Below the pieces are notes generated by a model. That model had not been told where the DNA came from. It saw nothing but the letters and a program-made list of their open reading frames with translations, and did no database searches. From assembly GCF_033344935.1 (NCBI RefSeq), contig NZ_JAWPMM010000001.1:1970001-2034000 (forward strand): a DNA stretch of 64,000 nucleotides, written 5' to 3'. Positions 41,993-51,956 of the stretch are shown piece by piece. The DNA comes from Reichenbachiella sp. Its GTDB lineage: Bacteria; Bacteroidota; Bacteroidia; Cytophagales; Cyclobacteriaceae. Position 1 is the first letter of the stretch; every line of letters starts with the position of its first letter. Position numbers and translations under genes: made by a program.

Positions 41993-42757
41993 ATGGAATT
42001 GCTTAAGAATTTTAGTCAGATAGTTATTGAAACACCGGTTGATAAGATCATTAACCAAATCAAACAACTGATCACTTCTGGTCAATTAAAGCCTGGCGAT
42101 AAACTTCCATCAGAAAGGAAACTTTGCGATGTGTTGGGAGTTGGTAGAACACATTTGAGAGATGCTATCAAGAAGCTAGAGTTCTATGGTATTCTTAAAA
42201 CTCTTCCCCAAAGTGGAACGGTTGTGGCCGGTATGGGGATTACAGCTTTAGAAGGTTTGATTTCCGATGTACTCAAGTTAGAGGGGAATGATTTCAGTTC
42301 TTTAGTAGAAACTCGTGTAATTCTAGAAGTGAATAGTGCAGTGCTGGCGGCAGAGCACAGAACAGGCAACGATATACGAGAAATTGAAAAAGCACTATTT
42401 GCTCACAGAGCCAAAATAGAGCAAGCGGACCACGCCGTAGAGGAAGATTTGATGTTTCACCTGAAAATAGCTGAGGCTAGCAAAAATTCAGTACTCAAAT
42501 CGCTGATGTTGATCATCACACCTGATATTCTTTCTTATTTCAAACAACACGATGTGTGTGGAGAGGGAAGATCAAACAAAGCGGTAGAGCAACACGAAAA
42601 AATATTGGAAGCAATTAAAAATCAAGATAGAGAGACTGTAGCGGAGGAAATGCGAGGGCATTTAGTGGATATTCTTGATTATTCTAAAACGATACAAGTA
42701 GAACAATTATATAACAATAAAAAAGGAGAAGTTAATGGAGGATTGACAGGGACATAA
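41993..42757 (+). CDS. GntR-family (FadR/UxuR-type) regulator of alginate use
   Basis: A 254-residue protein. N-terminal winged helix (PVDKIINQIKQLITSGQLKPGDKLPSERKL split across residues 15-45; GVGRTHLRDAIKKLEFYG) and a C-terminal all-helical FCD ligand domain with the metal-site pattern (EDLMFHLKIAEASKN ... VEQHEKILEAI). UxuR, ExuR and other sugar-acid-responsive FadR-type proteins bind TTGGTnnACCAA-type sites; four such sites occur here, including one directly before this gene. It is located between the lyase genes and susC, so it is the probable PUL regulator, with a uronate-type effector (inference). Whether it represses or activates is not evident. Confidence 0.92.
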   Translation: MELLKNFSQIVIETPVDKIINQIKQLITSGQLKPGDKLPSERKLCDVLGVGRTHLRDAIKKLEFYGILKTLPQSGTVVAGMGITALEGLISDVLKLEGNDFSSLVETRVILEVNSAVLAAEHRTGNDIREIEKALFAHRAKIEQADHAVEEDLMFHLKIAEASKNSVLKSLMLIITPDILSYFKQHDVCGEGRSNKAVEQHEKILEAIKNQDRETVAEEMRGHLVDILDYSKTIQVEQLYNNKKGEVNGGLTGT

Positions 42758-42791
42758 AAAAAGAATGGATTAACCAAGGGTCAACCCATTC
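42756..42791. terminator. Imperfect hairpin after the GntR gene
   Basis: 9-base arms GAATGGATT/AACCCATTC with one mismatch and an 11-base loop, preceded by a run of A. There is no T-run on the plus strand, so termination here is uncertain. The following 170 bases up to susC contain no UxuR-type site. Confidence 0.35.
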
Positions 42792-42968
42792 ATCGCGGGA
42801 TCGATCACTCAATGTTAAAATATCAATTTGGCCATCGGTATTTCATTGAAGAGATCAATTGCTGATCCAAAGATAACCAAATACTGCAATTCTGTAGTAA
42901 AGGAGTGTCTTTTTTACCTACCCGCATCAGCAAATACTATTTACTAAGTGTGAACAAAATCATTTAAA

Positions 42969-45900
42969 ATGAAAAACATTTTACTATTATCTAAACGCTA
43001 CCAGAAGCTCAATTTGATGCTGATGATGTTGGCGTTGAATGTAATGATAATAACTCCGGTATTCGCTCAAGATATCAAAGTCTCAGGGGTAATAAACTCT
43101 GAAGAGAACGAACCATTACCAGGAGTTACAATCCTAGTGCAAGGAACAACGAAAGGAACAGTTTCTGATATTGATGGAAAGTATGCATTAGAAGTGCCTA
43201 CAGATGCTGTTTTAGATTTTTCTTTCATTGGTTATTTAAAGCAAAGCGTATCAGTAGGTGGAAGATCTACAATTGATGTTTCGATGTCTCCAGATATAGC
43301 ACAACTAGAAGAGGTTGTCGTAGTTGGATATGGTACTCAGAAAAAATCTACACTGACAGGTTCTATTTCCAAGGTCAAGAATGACAAATTAGATCAGATC
43401 GCAGTGGCAAGGGTAGATGATGCTCTTATAGGTCAGGTGTCTGGTGTAAATGTTCAGGCTACTAGTGCAGAAGCTGGTGCAGCCCCTACTATTACCATTA
43501 GAGGATTTGGTTCAATTACAGCGGATTCAGGACCAGCAGTGGTTGTGGATGGAGTGGTAGTAAGTTCTGATTTCTTAGGAAATATGAACATGAACGACAT
43601 TGCTTCATTTGAAGTGCTAAAAGATGCTGCATCAGCAGCTATTTATGGTAGTGAAGGTGCAAATGGTGTGATCATGATCACTACAAAAAGTGGTAAAGCT
43701 GGAAGAACAAAGTTTAGCTATGAAACCTTTATTGGATATAAAGAAGCTTTTGGAAGTGATGAATATAAAAAGAGTCTTTCTGATTGGGCAGCCAAAGAAA
43801 TGGCAGAAAATGGAGAGTTAAGTGAGCAGACTCAACACGCTCAAATCATTTCTGCGGCAGCAGGAGGTTTGGATCGTGATTGGCAGGACGTGTTCTTTGA
43901 TGGTGGAATTATCCAAAGCCATGCTTTATCTGCAAGAGGAGGAGATGAGAACACTACTTTTAGTGTGTCTTTGAAGTATTTGGAAGATGAAGGTGTAGTG
44001 ATTACTGATAATTTTAAGTTGTTCACTGGATCTGTGAAGATAGACACTAAGTTGAATAACAAGCTAAAGTTTGGATTCAATGCAACTCCTTCATATACCA
44101 AGACAAGACGTTTGCCTACTTCGGTACATAACCCAATTAGACAATCTCCTTGGTTGCCAATTTATCATACGGAAGAAACATTGGCTTTGGTGAATCAGGA
44201 TGACCCTGATGGAGCGAAATATTACCCGGACCTTATTCCAGGTGATTATGCCAGAGAAGATCATTTCGGCCCTATGGATGTAGATGGCGATGGTGATTTA
44301 GATGCTACTGCTAGAACATCAGGTGATCAAAACCCATATGCGCAGTATGTGGAAAGAGAGCATTATGATATTACAACTGCCATGTTAGGAGCTACTTACT
44401 TGAGCTACGAGATCATTGAAGGTCTGACTGCCAAAACTCGTTTCGGCTTCACATTGGATCAAAGAAAAAGAAGTCGTTGGGACGGTAATTACTACCACCA
44501 TAGTAATGCTGCAGAGTATTTTGTGCAGGATAGATATAGAACAAGAATGATTTCTGATAACTTCATTACTTACAACAAAGGTTTTGGTGATCATGATCTA
44601 AATGCAATGGTTGGTTTAACTGTTCAGCAGAGAACTACTGATTACAATGAAGTAGTAGGAACTGGATATAGCAATGACCTGCTTAAAAATTTGGCTGGTG
44701 CTACTTCAGTATCTGAGCAGGTAGACGTGAATTTGGTAAGAAGAAAAATCGGATACTTTGCTAGAGTGAATTATGCATTCAATGATAGATACCTATTGAA
44801 CGCATCATTCAGAAGAGATGGTAGCTCTGTATTTGGAGTAGATTCGAAGTGGGGTAATTTCCCAGCTGTATCAGCAGGGTGGAATGTTCACAATGAAGGA
44901 TTCATGGCTGGAAACAATTTCCTTAGCATTTTGAAATTAAGAGCAAGTTATGGTCGTACTGGATCAGAAAACTTTAGCGTTGGCGATGATATCGTAAATA
45001 CGTGGCCATACTTGGCGTTGTTGAACCCAGCTAATGCTGTGGTAGATAATACAGTTACTGGTGGTTTCACACCTCGAAACGTTGCCAATAGCTTATTGCA
45101 ATGGGAAGCGTCAGCTGAATTGACAGTAGGTGTGGACTATGGACTTTTAGGAAATAGAATTACAGGTTCTGTGGATTACTATGACAGAGTGAGCGATAAT
45201 CTATTGTTATTAAATCCAGTATCATATGGAACAGGTTTCAATAGTGCAATTGTAAACTTAGGTGAAGTAAAGAATTCAGGATTTGAATTTGAGTTGAGAA
45301 CAAAGAATGTTGTTGAAACCAAATTTGCATGGAGCACTACTTTAATCGCATCTACAAACAAAAATGAATTAACAGCATTTGGTGATTCAGATGGACAATT
45401 ATTAGAGGATACATTCGGAAGAAATTCTCAATGGATCAATGAAGTCGGTAGCCCAATTTCAACATTCTACGGTTATGTAGTAGATAGAAGTAATCCTATT
45501 CCAGATGAGTATGTAACTACTCCTTCAGTGCCGATTAACGGACAAGGTGAAGATGTAATTGTCGTTGATTTGAACGGTGATGGTGTGATTACTGATGCTG
45601 ATAAAACGAAACTTGGAAATCCTTATCCAGAATTGATCTGGAGTATTACCAATGATTTCAGAGTTGGAAATTTTGATTTTTCATTCATGTTCCAGGGAAG
45701 TCACGGCGCACAGGTTAAAAATATCGGTGATCAATATTTCTATACTTGGTGGCAAGGTGCGACAACAAGTCCTCAGCAGTTAGTTGATGATGGACTTATT
45801 GGACATACTTCTTTTGTTCAAGAAAAAGTATTGACTGACCAAGTGGTTCAAGATGCGGATTATTTCTCTCTACGAAATGTGAATATTGGTTACAGACTTC

Positions 45901-46106
45901 CAAAAGAACTAGTAGCTAAAATTGGATTGGGTGGAGTAAGAGTGTATGCTTCGGGTCAAAACCTTTTCTACATCACAAAGGATGAGTACACTGGTTTCAA
46001 CCCAGAGTATATCGACAATAGTAATAGCCCTACTTCTTATGGGTCTCAAAGAGCAGGATCTCCTCTCTTTAGAACTATGACTTTTGGTCTAAATGTTGAT
46101 TTTTAA
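42969..46106 (+). CDS. SusC-like TonB-dependent oligosaccharide transporter
   Basis: A 1045-residue outer-membrane protein: signal peptide (about 1-34, ending PVFAQ), a carboxypeptidase-regulatory-like beta-sandwich (about 37-115; GVINSEENEPLPGVTILVQG), the RagA/SusC hallmark EEVVVVGYG (about 118), a plug domain (VDGVVV; AASAAIYGSEGANGVIMITT) and a long beta-barrel ending in NVDF. It imports alginate oligosaccharides with SusD as lid (family knowledge plus context). It is the first gene of the susC-susD-SGBP transcript; no terminator occurs until 49539. Confidence 0.96.
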   Translation: MKNILLLSKRYQKLNLMLMMLALNVMIITPVFAQDIKVSGVINSEENEPLPGVTILVQGTTKGTVSDIDGKYALEVPTDAVLDFSFIGYLKQSVSVGGRSTIDVSMSPDIAQLEEVVVVGYGTQKKSTLTGSISKVKNDKLDQIAVARVDDALIGQVSGVNVQATSAEAGAAPTITIRGFGSITADSGPAVVVDGVVVSSDFLGNMNMNDIASFEVLKDAASAAIYGSEGANGVIMITTKSGKAGRTKFSYETFIGYKEAFGSDEYKKSLSDWAAKEMAENGELSEQTQHAQIISAAAGGLDRDWQDVFFDGGIIQSHALSARGGDENTTFSVSLKYLEDEGVVITDNFKLFTGSVKIDTKLNNKLKFGFNATPSYTKTRRLPTSVHNPIRQSPWLPIYHTEETLALVNQDDPDGAKYYPDLIPGDYAREDHFGPMDVDGDGDLDATARTSGDQNPYAQYVEREHYDITTAMLGATYLSYEIIEGLTAKTRFGFTLDQRKRSRWDGNYYHHSNAAEYFVQDRYRTRMISDNFITYNKGFGDHDLNAMVGLTVQQRTTDYNEVVGTGYSNDLLKNLAGATSVSEQVDVNLVRRKIGYFARVNYAFNDRYLLNASFRRDGSSVFGVDSKWGNFPAVSAGWNVHNEGFMAGNNFLSILKLRASYGRTGSENFSVGDDIVNTWPYLALLNPANAVVDNTVTGGFTPRNVANSLLQWEASAELTVGVDYGLLGNRITGSVDYYDRVSDNLLLLNPVSYGTGFNSAIVNLGEVKNSGFEFELRTKNVVETKFAWSTTLIASTNKNELTAFGDSDGQLLEDTFGRNSQWINEVGSPISTFYGYVVDRSNPIPDEYVTTPSVPINGQGEDVIVVDLNGDGVITDADKTKLGNPYPELIWSITNDFRVGNFDFSFMFQGSHGAQVKNIGDQYFYTWWQGATTSPQQLVDDGLIGHTSFVQEKVLTDQVVQDADYFSLRNVNIGYRLPKELVAKIGLGGVRVYASGQNLFYITKDEYTGFNPEYIDNSNSPTSYGSQRAGSPLFRTMTFGLNVDF

Positions 46107-46124
46107 TCTATAAAGACAGAGACT

Positions 46125-47552
46125 ATGAAATTTATAAAATATATAATAATAGCGGTGACGGGAGTAGGATTATTCTCTTGTGATACGGATGAGTTTCTAA
46201 ATCCGATACCCACAACTGCAGTAACAAGTAATTCATACTTTCAAACAGATGCAGATGTACTATCTGGTATCGTTGGAATATATGATGCGATTCAGGGAGT
46301 AAACGAAAGTACTCAAAGTAGTGATGGAGCTTACAACAGAGGGGTTCAATACGAATACCTACTAACTGAGCATCGCTCAGATAACACAAGAAGTGCGACA
46401 CTTGAAGGATCACGAGCTGATTTTCACAGATATCTTACTGATGCGGATAACACGCAGTCTGAAGATTATTGGGCATCTATGTATGATATTATCTTTAGAG
46501 CGAATAATATCTTGACCTTTATAGATATTGCTGATGCTAGTAATCAAGCGAGTTATACAGCTGAAGCCAAGTTTTTAAGAGCTTATGCTTATTTCAACCT
46601 GGTTAGATTGTACGGTGCGGTGCCATTGATCACAGAAGTAGCGCTTCCTAGTGATACTGAGGTGCTTTACACAAGAGTGGACGTAGCTACTGTTTATGCT
46701 CAGATTGTGGCTGATTTGCAAGAAGCAGTTGGTGCACTGGACAATTCACACAAAGCGAGAGCTTCTCAGGCAGCAGCACAAGCATTGTTGGCTAAGGTTT
46801 ACTTGTCTCAACCAACGCCTAATTATCAAGATGCGCAAGTATTGTGTGAAGCCATTATTAATGGAGGTGACTACTCTTTGATGACTAATTTCAATGATGT
46901 ATTCTATTCTGAATTGAATAATGAGGTGATATGGGCCATTCAATATGCCTCTGGAGATCCATTAGAAAGCCAGGGATTTTCAGCAGAATTCACTTCTGCA
47001 GTTCGTCAAGGGTTACAGGATGGTCTTAATATGCCGAACACGAACTTGATCAATGATCTTAATGCTTATGGTGGTAATAGAACTGCAACAAGTATTACAA
47101 ATGTTCAAGGATCGATAGAAGTAGCGAAATTCTTACCGGACGGTAATGATTGGACTAATGATTATGGTGGAAATGCAAGAAATTCTGGAAATGATTGGAT
47201 TGTGATTAGATACGCTGATGTGCTTTTAATGCATGTGGAAGCCATCTTGGGAACCTCTGGGTCTACAAGTAGTGCAGGAGCATTGTCTTCTTTTAATGCG
47301 ATAAGAAGCCGTGCAGGATTAACCGCTGCAACAGCTATTTCAAAAGATGATTTGTTGCTAGAAAGAAGAGTAGAGTTCGCATTTGAAAACCATAGGTTTT
47401 TCGACTTGCTACGTTTCGGTGTTGCTGATGCAGTTTTGAGTGCACATGCAGCAGATATGGGTTATTCAGACTACAGTGCAAGAGCTTTACTGCTCCCAAT
47501 CCCTGCAAGAGAAATTAACCAAAGTGGTGGTCTATTAACTCAAAACCCTTAA
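46125..47552 (+). CDS. SusD-like outer-membrane glycan-binding lipoprotein
   Basis: A 475-residue RagB/SusD protein with a lipoprotein signal peptide (GVGLFSC, about Cys19) and typical segments: LNPIPTTAVTSNSYFQTDAD at the mature N terminus, FLRAYAYFNLVRLYGAVPLI (TPR-like scaffold), AQALLAKVYL, and the C-terminal block YADVLLMHVEAI ... LLLERRVEFAFENHRFFDLLRFG. It caps the SusC barrel and captures oligosaccharides. 18 bases after susC. Confidence 0.96.
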   Translation: MKFIKYIIIAVTGVGLFSCDTDEFLNPIPTTAVTSNSYFQTDADVLSGIVGIYDAIQGVNESTQSSDGAYNRGVQYEYLLTEHRSDNTRSATLEGSRADFHRYLTDADNTQSEDYWASMYDIIFRANNILTFIDIADASNQASYTAEAKFLRAYAYFNLVRLYGAVPLITEVALPSDTEVLYTRVDVATVYAQIVADLQEAVGALDNSHKARASQAAAQALLAKVYLSQPTPNYQDAQVLCEAIINGGDYSLMTNFNDVFYSELNNEVIWAIQYASGDPLESQGFSAEFTSAVRQGLQDGLNMPNTNLINDLNAYGGNRTATSITNVQGSIEVAKFLPDGNDWTNDYGGNARNSGNDWIVIRYADVLLMHVEAILGTSGSTSSAGALSSFNAIRSRAGLTAATAISKDDLLLERRVEFAFENHRFFDLLRFGVADAVLSAHAADMGYSDYSARALLLPIPAREINQSGGLLTQNP

Positions 47553-47563
47553 AATCTTTGATT

Positions 47564-49525
47564 ATGAAAAATTCATTAAAAATAATTTTAAATAAGGTAT
47601 CAGGTCTGTTCTTTGGCTTGGTGGCCCTAGGAATTATCTACGGATGTGTTGAAGAACTACCGGGTCCAGGTTCTATGCCTGATGATATACCACCGGCAGC
47701 TAGTTTTTCTTACGCTTCTCAGGAGAATTTCTTAGAGATTAAGTTTACAAACTTGTCTGTAGAAGCGCTAAGCTATGAGTGGGACTTTGGAGTTGATGTT
47801 GAAATTCCAGACAGTGTTTTGACAGCTGTTGATCCTTCTTACACTTATGCATCAGTTGGAACATATGACGTTACCTTGACTGCAGTTGATGGTTTGGGCG
47901 TAGTTAGCGACACGACTATTGCAGTGGTGGTTGAAGAGGGCCCATATCTGCCGGTCATTTTGGAAGCACAATTTGAAGGTGATGGTGCAACAGGAGATGC
48001 CAGAGATCCTTGGGATGCTGAGTGGTCTACTGTAATTCAAATCACATCAGATGGTGCGTTGGATGCAGACGGAAACAAAACCAAAGGAGGTAAACTGCCA
48101 AGCGACGGACAAAGAGTGGCTTATCAGGAGATGGTTGTTGAAGCAGAATCTAATTATGACATTGCTTTTGTCTATACGTTGACTGATGCTGTAGCAGGTA
48201 AGATGACGGTAGAAATATTAGATGTTACTGCCAATGGAGAGACTTTTCAAACTTATGAAGATACACGAGATCATGTGATAGGCGCAGTTACTTTGAATGA
48301 TCAGGATGATCCGTCAACCTATGTAGGAGGAGAAGTATCATTTGCCTCTGGTACTAGTACTAAAGTGGCTATCATGGTCTCCAACTCTGTAGGTATCGAA
48401 GCGAGATTTGATAATTTCACAGTTGAAATTGGTAATGCTGGAGCAGTTCCTCCATCTGCGAATTTCACTGTTGCGCAAAGCGATGTGAATTATTTGGAAT
48501 ACACTTTTACCAATGAATCATTAAATGCGGCTACTTATTCGTGGGATTTTGGTGATGAATCGACTCCTTCAACAGAAGAATCTCCAGTATATGAATATGC
48601 TGAAGCTGGTACATATACTGTGACTTTGACTGTTAAAAGTGAAGGTGGTTTGACAGGAGAATTGAGTGAAGTGATTGTGATTCATGATCCGGTAACTCCC
48701 GAATTTTCTTTTGCAGAAGGTGCCAATGAATTCACAATTGAATTTACTGACGAGTCAGTAAATGCTGCAAGTGTTCTTTGGGATTTTGGTGATGGTTTCA
48801 AATACTCTACTACAGAAGAACATGCTACTGTTACACATGTTTACAATGGTGGACCTGGGTTTTACACTGTTACGCTTACTTCAACAAGTAGTACAGGCCT
48901 AGAAGTTGAAAAATCAACTACACTTGCTATTGGAGTTCCAAAAGTATTGGGTGGAGATTTTGAAGATACAGATACTGGTGATGATAGAGACTATTGGAGA
49001 GCTGCTAGTTTCTCAGGAGGTGAAACCAGTACTACTCCTTATGGAGGAAGTAGTGATGGTGCTTTTCAAACTTATGATGGCACGGATACAGAAACTAAAA
49101 CAAGAGGTGCAAAAATCGATGCCTCGAGATGTGCGGTGGATGCTAATGGAAATGTGGATACTGGTAATACCAGATATGCCTATCAAGAGATGTCTCTTAG
49201 CCCGGGTGTAGAGTATTATCTTGAATTCTCATATAACAATGCGGATGGTACTATTGTAGCCGGTGAGATATTGGATGGTCACTTTGATGATGGATCCGAT
49301 GCGTTAGCGGCTTCTTTAGATGGTTCTAGCTTAATTGAACTTCAGGGAACTATTTCCAATGGTGAGATCAGTGGAGGTAGTGATAGTCCTCAATGGAGAA
49401 CCATTAGAGGGAAGTTCACAGCACCAGTAAGCGGTGAAGTATCTATTTGGATGTGGGCATTTGGTGGTAAGTCATACTATGACAACATCAAAATATTGCC
49501 AGCTTCAATTGTAGAAGCCCCTTAA
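47564..49525 (+). CDS. PKD-rich surface glycan-binding lipoprotein (SusE/F position)
   Basis: 653 residues from the ATG at 47564 (a TTG two codons earlier is less likely). Lipoprotein signal peptide with the lipobox IIYGC. Modules: PKD 1 (PAASFSYAS...YEWDFG), a CBM-like beta-sandwich (about 130-285; FEGDGATGDARDPWDAEW), PKD 2 (SANFTVAQ...YSWDFGDES), PKD 3 (PEFSFAEGA...LWDFGDGF) and a second CBM-like sandwich (about 465-645; FEDTDTGDDRDYWRAASF). The two sandwiches share RDxW...GxxxxxGxRxAYQEM motifs and look like an internal duplication. It is third in the susCD operon, the usual place for a surface glycan-binding protein, followed by a terminator. Confidence 0.9.
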   Translation: MKNSLKIILNKVSGLFFGLVALGIIYGCVEELPGPGSMPDDIPPAASFSYASQENFLEIKFTNLSVEALSYEWDFGVDVEIPDSVLTAVDPSYTYASVGTYDVTLTAVDGLGVVSDTTIAVVVEEGPYLPVILEAQFEGDGATGDARDPWDAEWSTVIQITSDGALDADGNKTKGGKLPSDGQRVAYQEMVVEAESNYDIAFVYTLTDAVAGKMTVEILDVTANGETFQTYEDTRDHVIGAVTLNDQDDPSTYVGGEVSFASGTSTKVAIMVSNSVGIEARFDNFTVEIGNAGAVPPSANFTVAQSDVNYLEYTFTNESLNAATYSWDFGDESTPSTEESPVYEYAEAGTYTVTLTVKSEGGLTGELSEVIVIHDPVTPEFSFAEGANEFTIEFTDESVNAASVLWDFGDGFKYSTTEEHATVTHVYNGGPGFYTVTLTSTSSTGLEVEKSTTLAIGVPKVLGGDFEDTDTGDDRDYWRAASFSGGETSTTPYGGSSDGAFQTYDGTDTETKTRGAKIDASRCAVDANGNVDTGNTRYAYQEMSLSPGVEYYLEFSYNNADGTIVAGEILDGHFDDGSDALAASLDGSSLIELQGTISNGEISGGSDSPQWRTIRGKFTAPVSGEVSIWMWAFGGKSYYDNIKILPASIVEAP

Positions 49526-49538
49526 ATATCAATGTAAT

Positions 49539-49580
49539 ATTTTAAAACTACCCGGAATCATATCCGGGTAGTTTTAAAAT
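49539..49580 (+). terminator. Terminator after the susC-susD-SGBP operon
   Basis: Perfect 18-base arms (ATTTTAAAACTACCCGGA and complement) with a 6-base loop, 14 bases after the SGBP stop. The T-tract lies in the right arm (GTTTTAAAAT). It divides the PUL into binding/transport and degradation transcripts. Confidence 0.88.
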
Positions 49581-49667
49581 ACATTTCCCTGTAAAAATCG
49601 ATGTAAAAGGATATCCATCAATAATATCAGGATGGACAGCGTGAGCTGAATCCTAACAAAATAAAAA

Positions 49668-51956
49668 ATGAAAGAATTGAAGAATATACAGTTAATTAAT
49701 CCTGTAACCCTCAGCTTACTATTGTTGCTGGTTATGTTCGGAACTGAGTGTGGGTCCAAAGTGAATACTCAAAATTCAGTGGCTAATGCTGAAGAATTGA
49801 AACTAAAACTTTCCCTGGCTGCTCCGGGTGATACCATCATATTGGCCAACGGCGAATGGAAGGATGCCGAGTTGGTGATAAAAGCCAATGGTACTGAAGA
49901 AGCGCCAATCGTGGTGATGGCTGAAACATTAGGAGGAGTACAATTAACAGGAGCTTCAAACTTAAAGTTAGCTGGAGAATATGTAGTAGTCAGTGGCTTG
50001 CATTTTACCAATGGGTACACACCTACTGCTGAAGTGATTTCTTTCAAAATCAAAAAAGACCAACTAGCGAACAATTGTAGAATAACCCAAACACTGGTGG
50101 AGAACTACTCCAATCCAGAAAGACATGAAAGTGATTATTGGGTCGGTATGTACGGAAAAAACAACCGATTTGATCACAACGCCCTAGTAGGCAAAGGAAA
50201 CAAAGGAGTGACCATGGCTGTGAGACTCAACTCACAAGAAAGCCTTGAAAACAATCACTTAATCGATCACAACTATTTTGGTCCAAGAGAAAACTTAGGA
50301 GCCAACGGAGGGGAGACTTTGAGAATAGGCACCAGCCATTATTCGCTATCCTTCTCGAATACACAAGTCATCAATAACTACTTCGACCGTTGTGATGGCG
50401 AGCATGAAATTATCTCAAACAAATCATGCGGAAATTTATTCAAAGGCAATGTGTTCGACGAATGTGTAGGGACATTGACCTTCAGACATGGCAATGAAAA
50501 TACAGCCGAAAGCAATGCTTTCTTCGGTAATGGAAAGCCACATACTGGTGGTATCAGAGTTATCAATGAAAAACAAAAAGTATTAAATAATTACGGCTAC
50601 GGCTTGACAGGACATAGATTCAGAGGCGCAATGGTTGTAATGAACGGAGTACCTAATTCACCGATCAATAGGTACAATCAGGTCATTGATTCGGAAATCA
50701 ATAACAATACCTTCATCAACTGCGATTATGTACAACTATGTGCGGGTAGCGATGAGGAGAGAAGTGCTATTCCACAATCCACTTCTATTTCAAACAATAT
50801 TTTTTGGAATGAAGCCAAGGATGATGTGTTTACTGCTTACGATGATATTTCTGGAATCAGTTTTAATGATAATATTATTAGTCCCAATATTAAACCTATA
50901 GCTAGTGGTTTTAAGGGAGTAGACGCAGAATTGACTAAAAACCAAAATGGAATCTATAGCCTAAACGATGAATCTATTACTGCGGGTATAACAGCAGACT
51001 TTTCAGTGGTTTCGAAAGAGGCTACTGGGCCTTCGTGGTACACTAAACCAAAAAATAGCAAGACTTTTGGCTATGGTAGAAATGTAGCTGTAGAAGAAGG
51101 AGCCAATCTTTTTGATGTAATGAAAGATGCTAGGGCAGGAGATGTATACACCCTGGCTGGTGGAGAATACTTGCTAGAAAAGAAAGTGCCTGTTAGCGTA
51201 CCTATCACGGTTCAGTCGACTGAAGGTGCTGTTTTGAAGTTTGAAAAATCAAACTTATTCGTCATAGAAAATGGTGGAGCACTCCAAATGGAAGGGTTGG
51301 TCATAGATGGTGCTGAATGTCCAGATTATGCTGGCAACGCAGTGGTATCAACTAGTCGATATTCCATGAATAAGAATTACAAATTGTTCATCAACAACTG
51401 TGAGTTTAGAGATCTGGATGTCAACCATTCATTCAATATCCTTAGAGTGTATAAGAACACTTTCGCAGATAGTATCCTCATTGAGAATTCTAAGTTCAGT
51501 GATGTGAGTGGTACGATTCTGGAGTTGAATCAGGAATCTGATGATATTGGCATCTACAATGCTGAATTCGTGATTTTGAATAACAACTCATTCAAGAATA
51601 TAGGTAAAGAGATTGTAAACCTGCACAGAGGAGGAAGTGACGAAAGTACTTTTGGACCGCTACTTTTTATTGATCATTGTTCGTTTGAAAAGGTGGGTTA
51701 TGGACCGAAAAATAAAGGAGGTAAGTCATTCACGCTTCATGGCGTACAAAAAACCATGATATCGAATTCCGTATTCGATGACATTAAGACTTTCGATATT
51801 TTTCATACGGTGGGAGAGCCTATCACAAAGATATCTGATTGTAATATCGACCAATCAAAGCTGGCCATCAGCGATAAAACAGCCACATTGTCCAATCTCA
51901 AATTGGCTAAGAATGCCAAAGGTAGTGATGGTGAAAAACTAGGGTCAGCACTATGA
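49668..51956 (+). CDS. PL6 alginate lyase, two-domain beta-helix
   Basis: A 762-residue protein with an N-terminal signal peptide (hydrophobic 12-25; a Cys at 28 follows but GTEC is a poor lipobox). The catalytic N-terminal parallel beta-helix shows the PL6 site: GGETLRIG (Glu216), DGEHEIISNKS (Glu245, Lys252) and FRHGN (Arg273). The 21-residue spacing of Lys and Arg equals that of characterised PL6/chondroitinase B-type lyases, in which they are the base and acid with calcium neutralising the carboxylate. A second beta-helix (about 470-760) is present, as in AlyGC-type two-domain enzymes. It starts the degradation transcript; its stop overlaps the PL17 start by four bases (ATGA). Confidence 0.94.
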   Translation: MKELKNIQLINPVTLSLLLLLVMFGTECGSKVNTQNSVANAEELKLKLSLAAPGDTIILANGEWKDAELVIKANGTEEAPIVVMAETLGGVQLTGASNLKLAGEYVVVSGLHFTNGYTPTAEVISFKIKKDQLANNCRITQTLVENYSNPERHESDYWVGMYGKNNRFDHNALVGKGNKGVTMAVRLNSQESLENNHLIDHNYFGPRENLGANGGETLRIGTSHYSLSFSNTQVINNYFDRCDGEHEIISNKSCGNLFKGNVFDECVGTLTFRHGNENTAESNAFFGNGKPHTGGIRVINEKQKVLNNYGYGLTGHRFRGAMVVMNGVPNSPINRYNQVIDSEINNNTFINCDYVQLCAGSDEERSAIPQSTSISNNIFWNEAKDDVFTAYDDISGISFNDNIISPNIKPIASGFKGVDAELTKNQNGIYSLNDESITAGITADFSVVSKEATGPSWYTKPKNSKTFGYGRNVAVEEGANLFDVMKDARAGDVYTLAGGEYLLEKKVPVSVPITVQSTEGAVLKFEKSNLFVIENGGALQMEGLVIDGAECPDYAGNAVVSTSRYSMNKNYKLFINNCEFRDLDVNHSFNILRVYKNTFADSILIENSKFSDVSGTILELNQESDDIGIYNAEFVILNNNSFKNIGKEIVNLHRGGSDESTFGPLLFIDHCSFEKVGYGPKNKGGKSFTLHGVQKTMISNSVFDDIKTFDIFHTVGEPITKISDCNIDQSKLAISDKTATLSNLKLAKNAKGSDGEKLGSAL

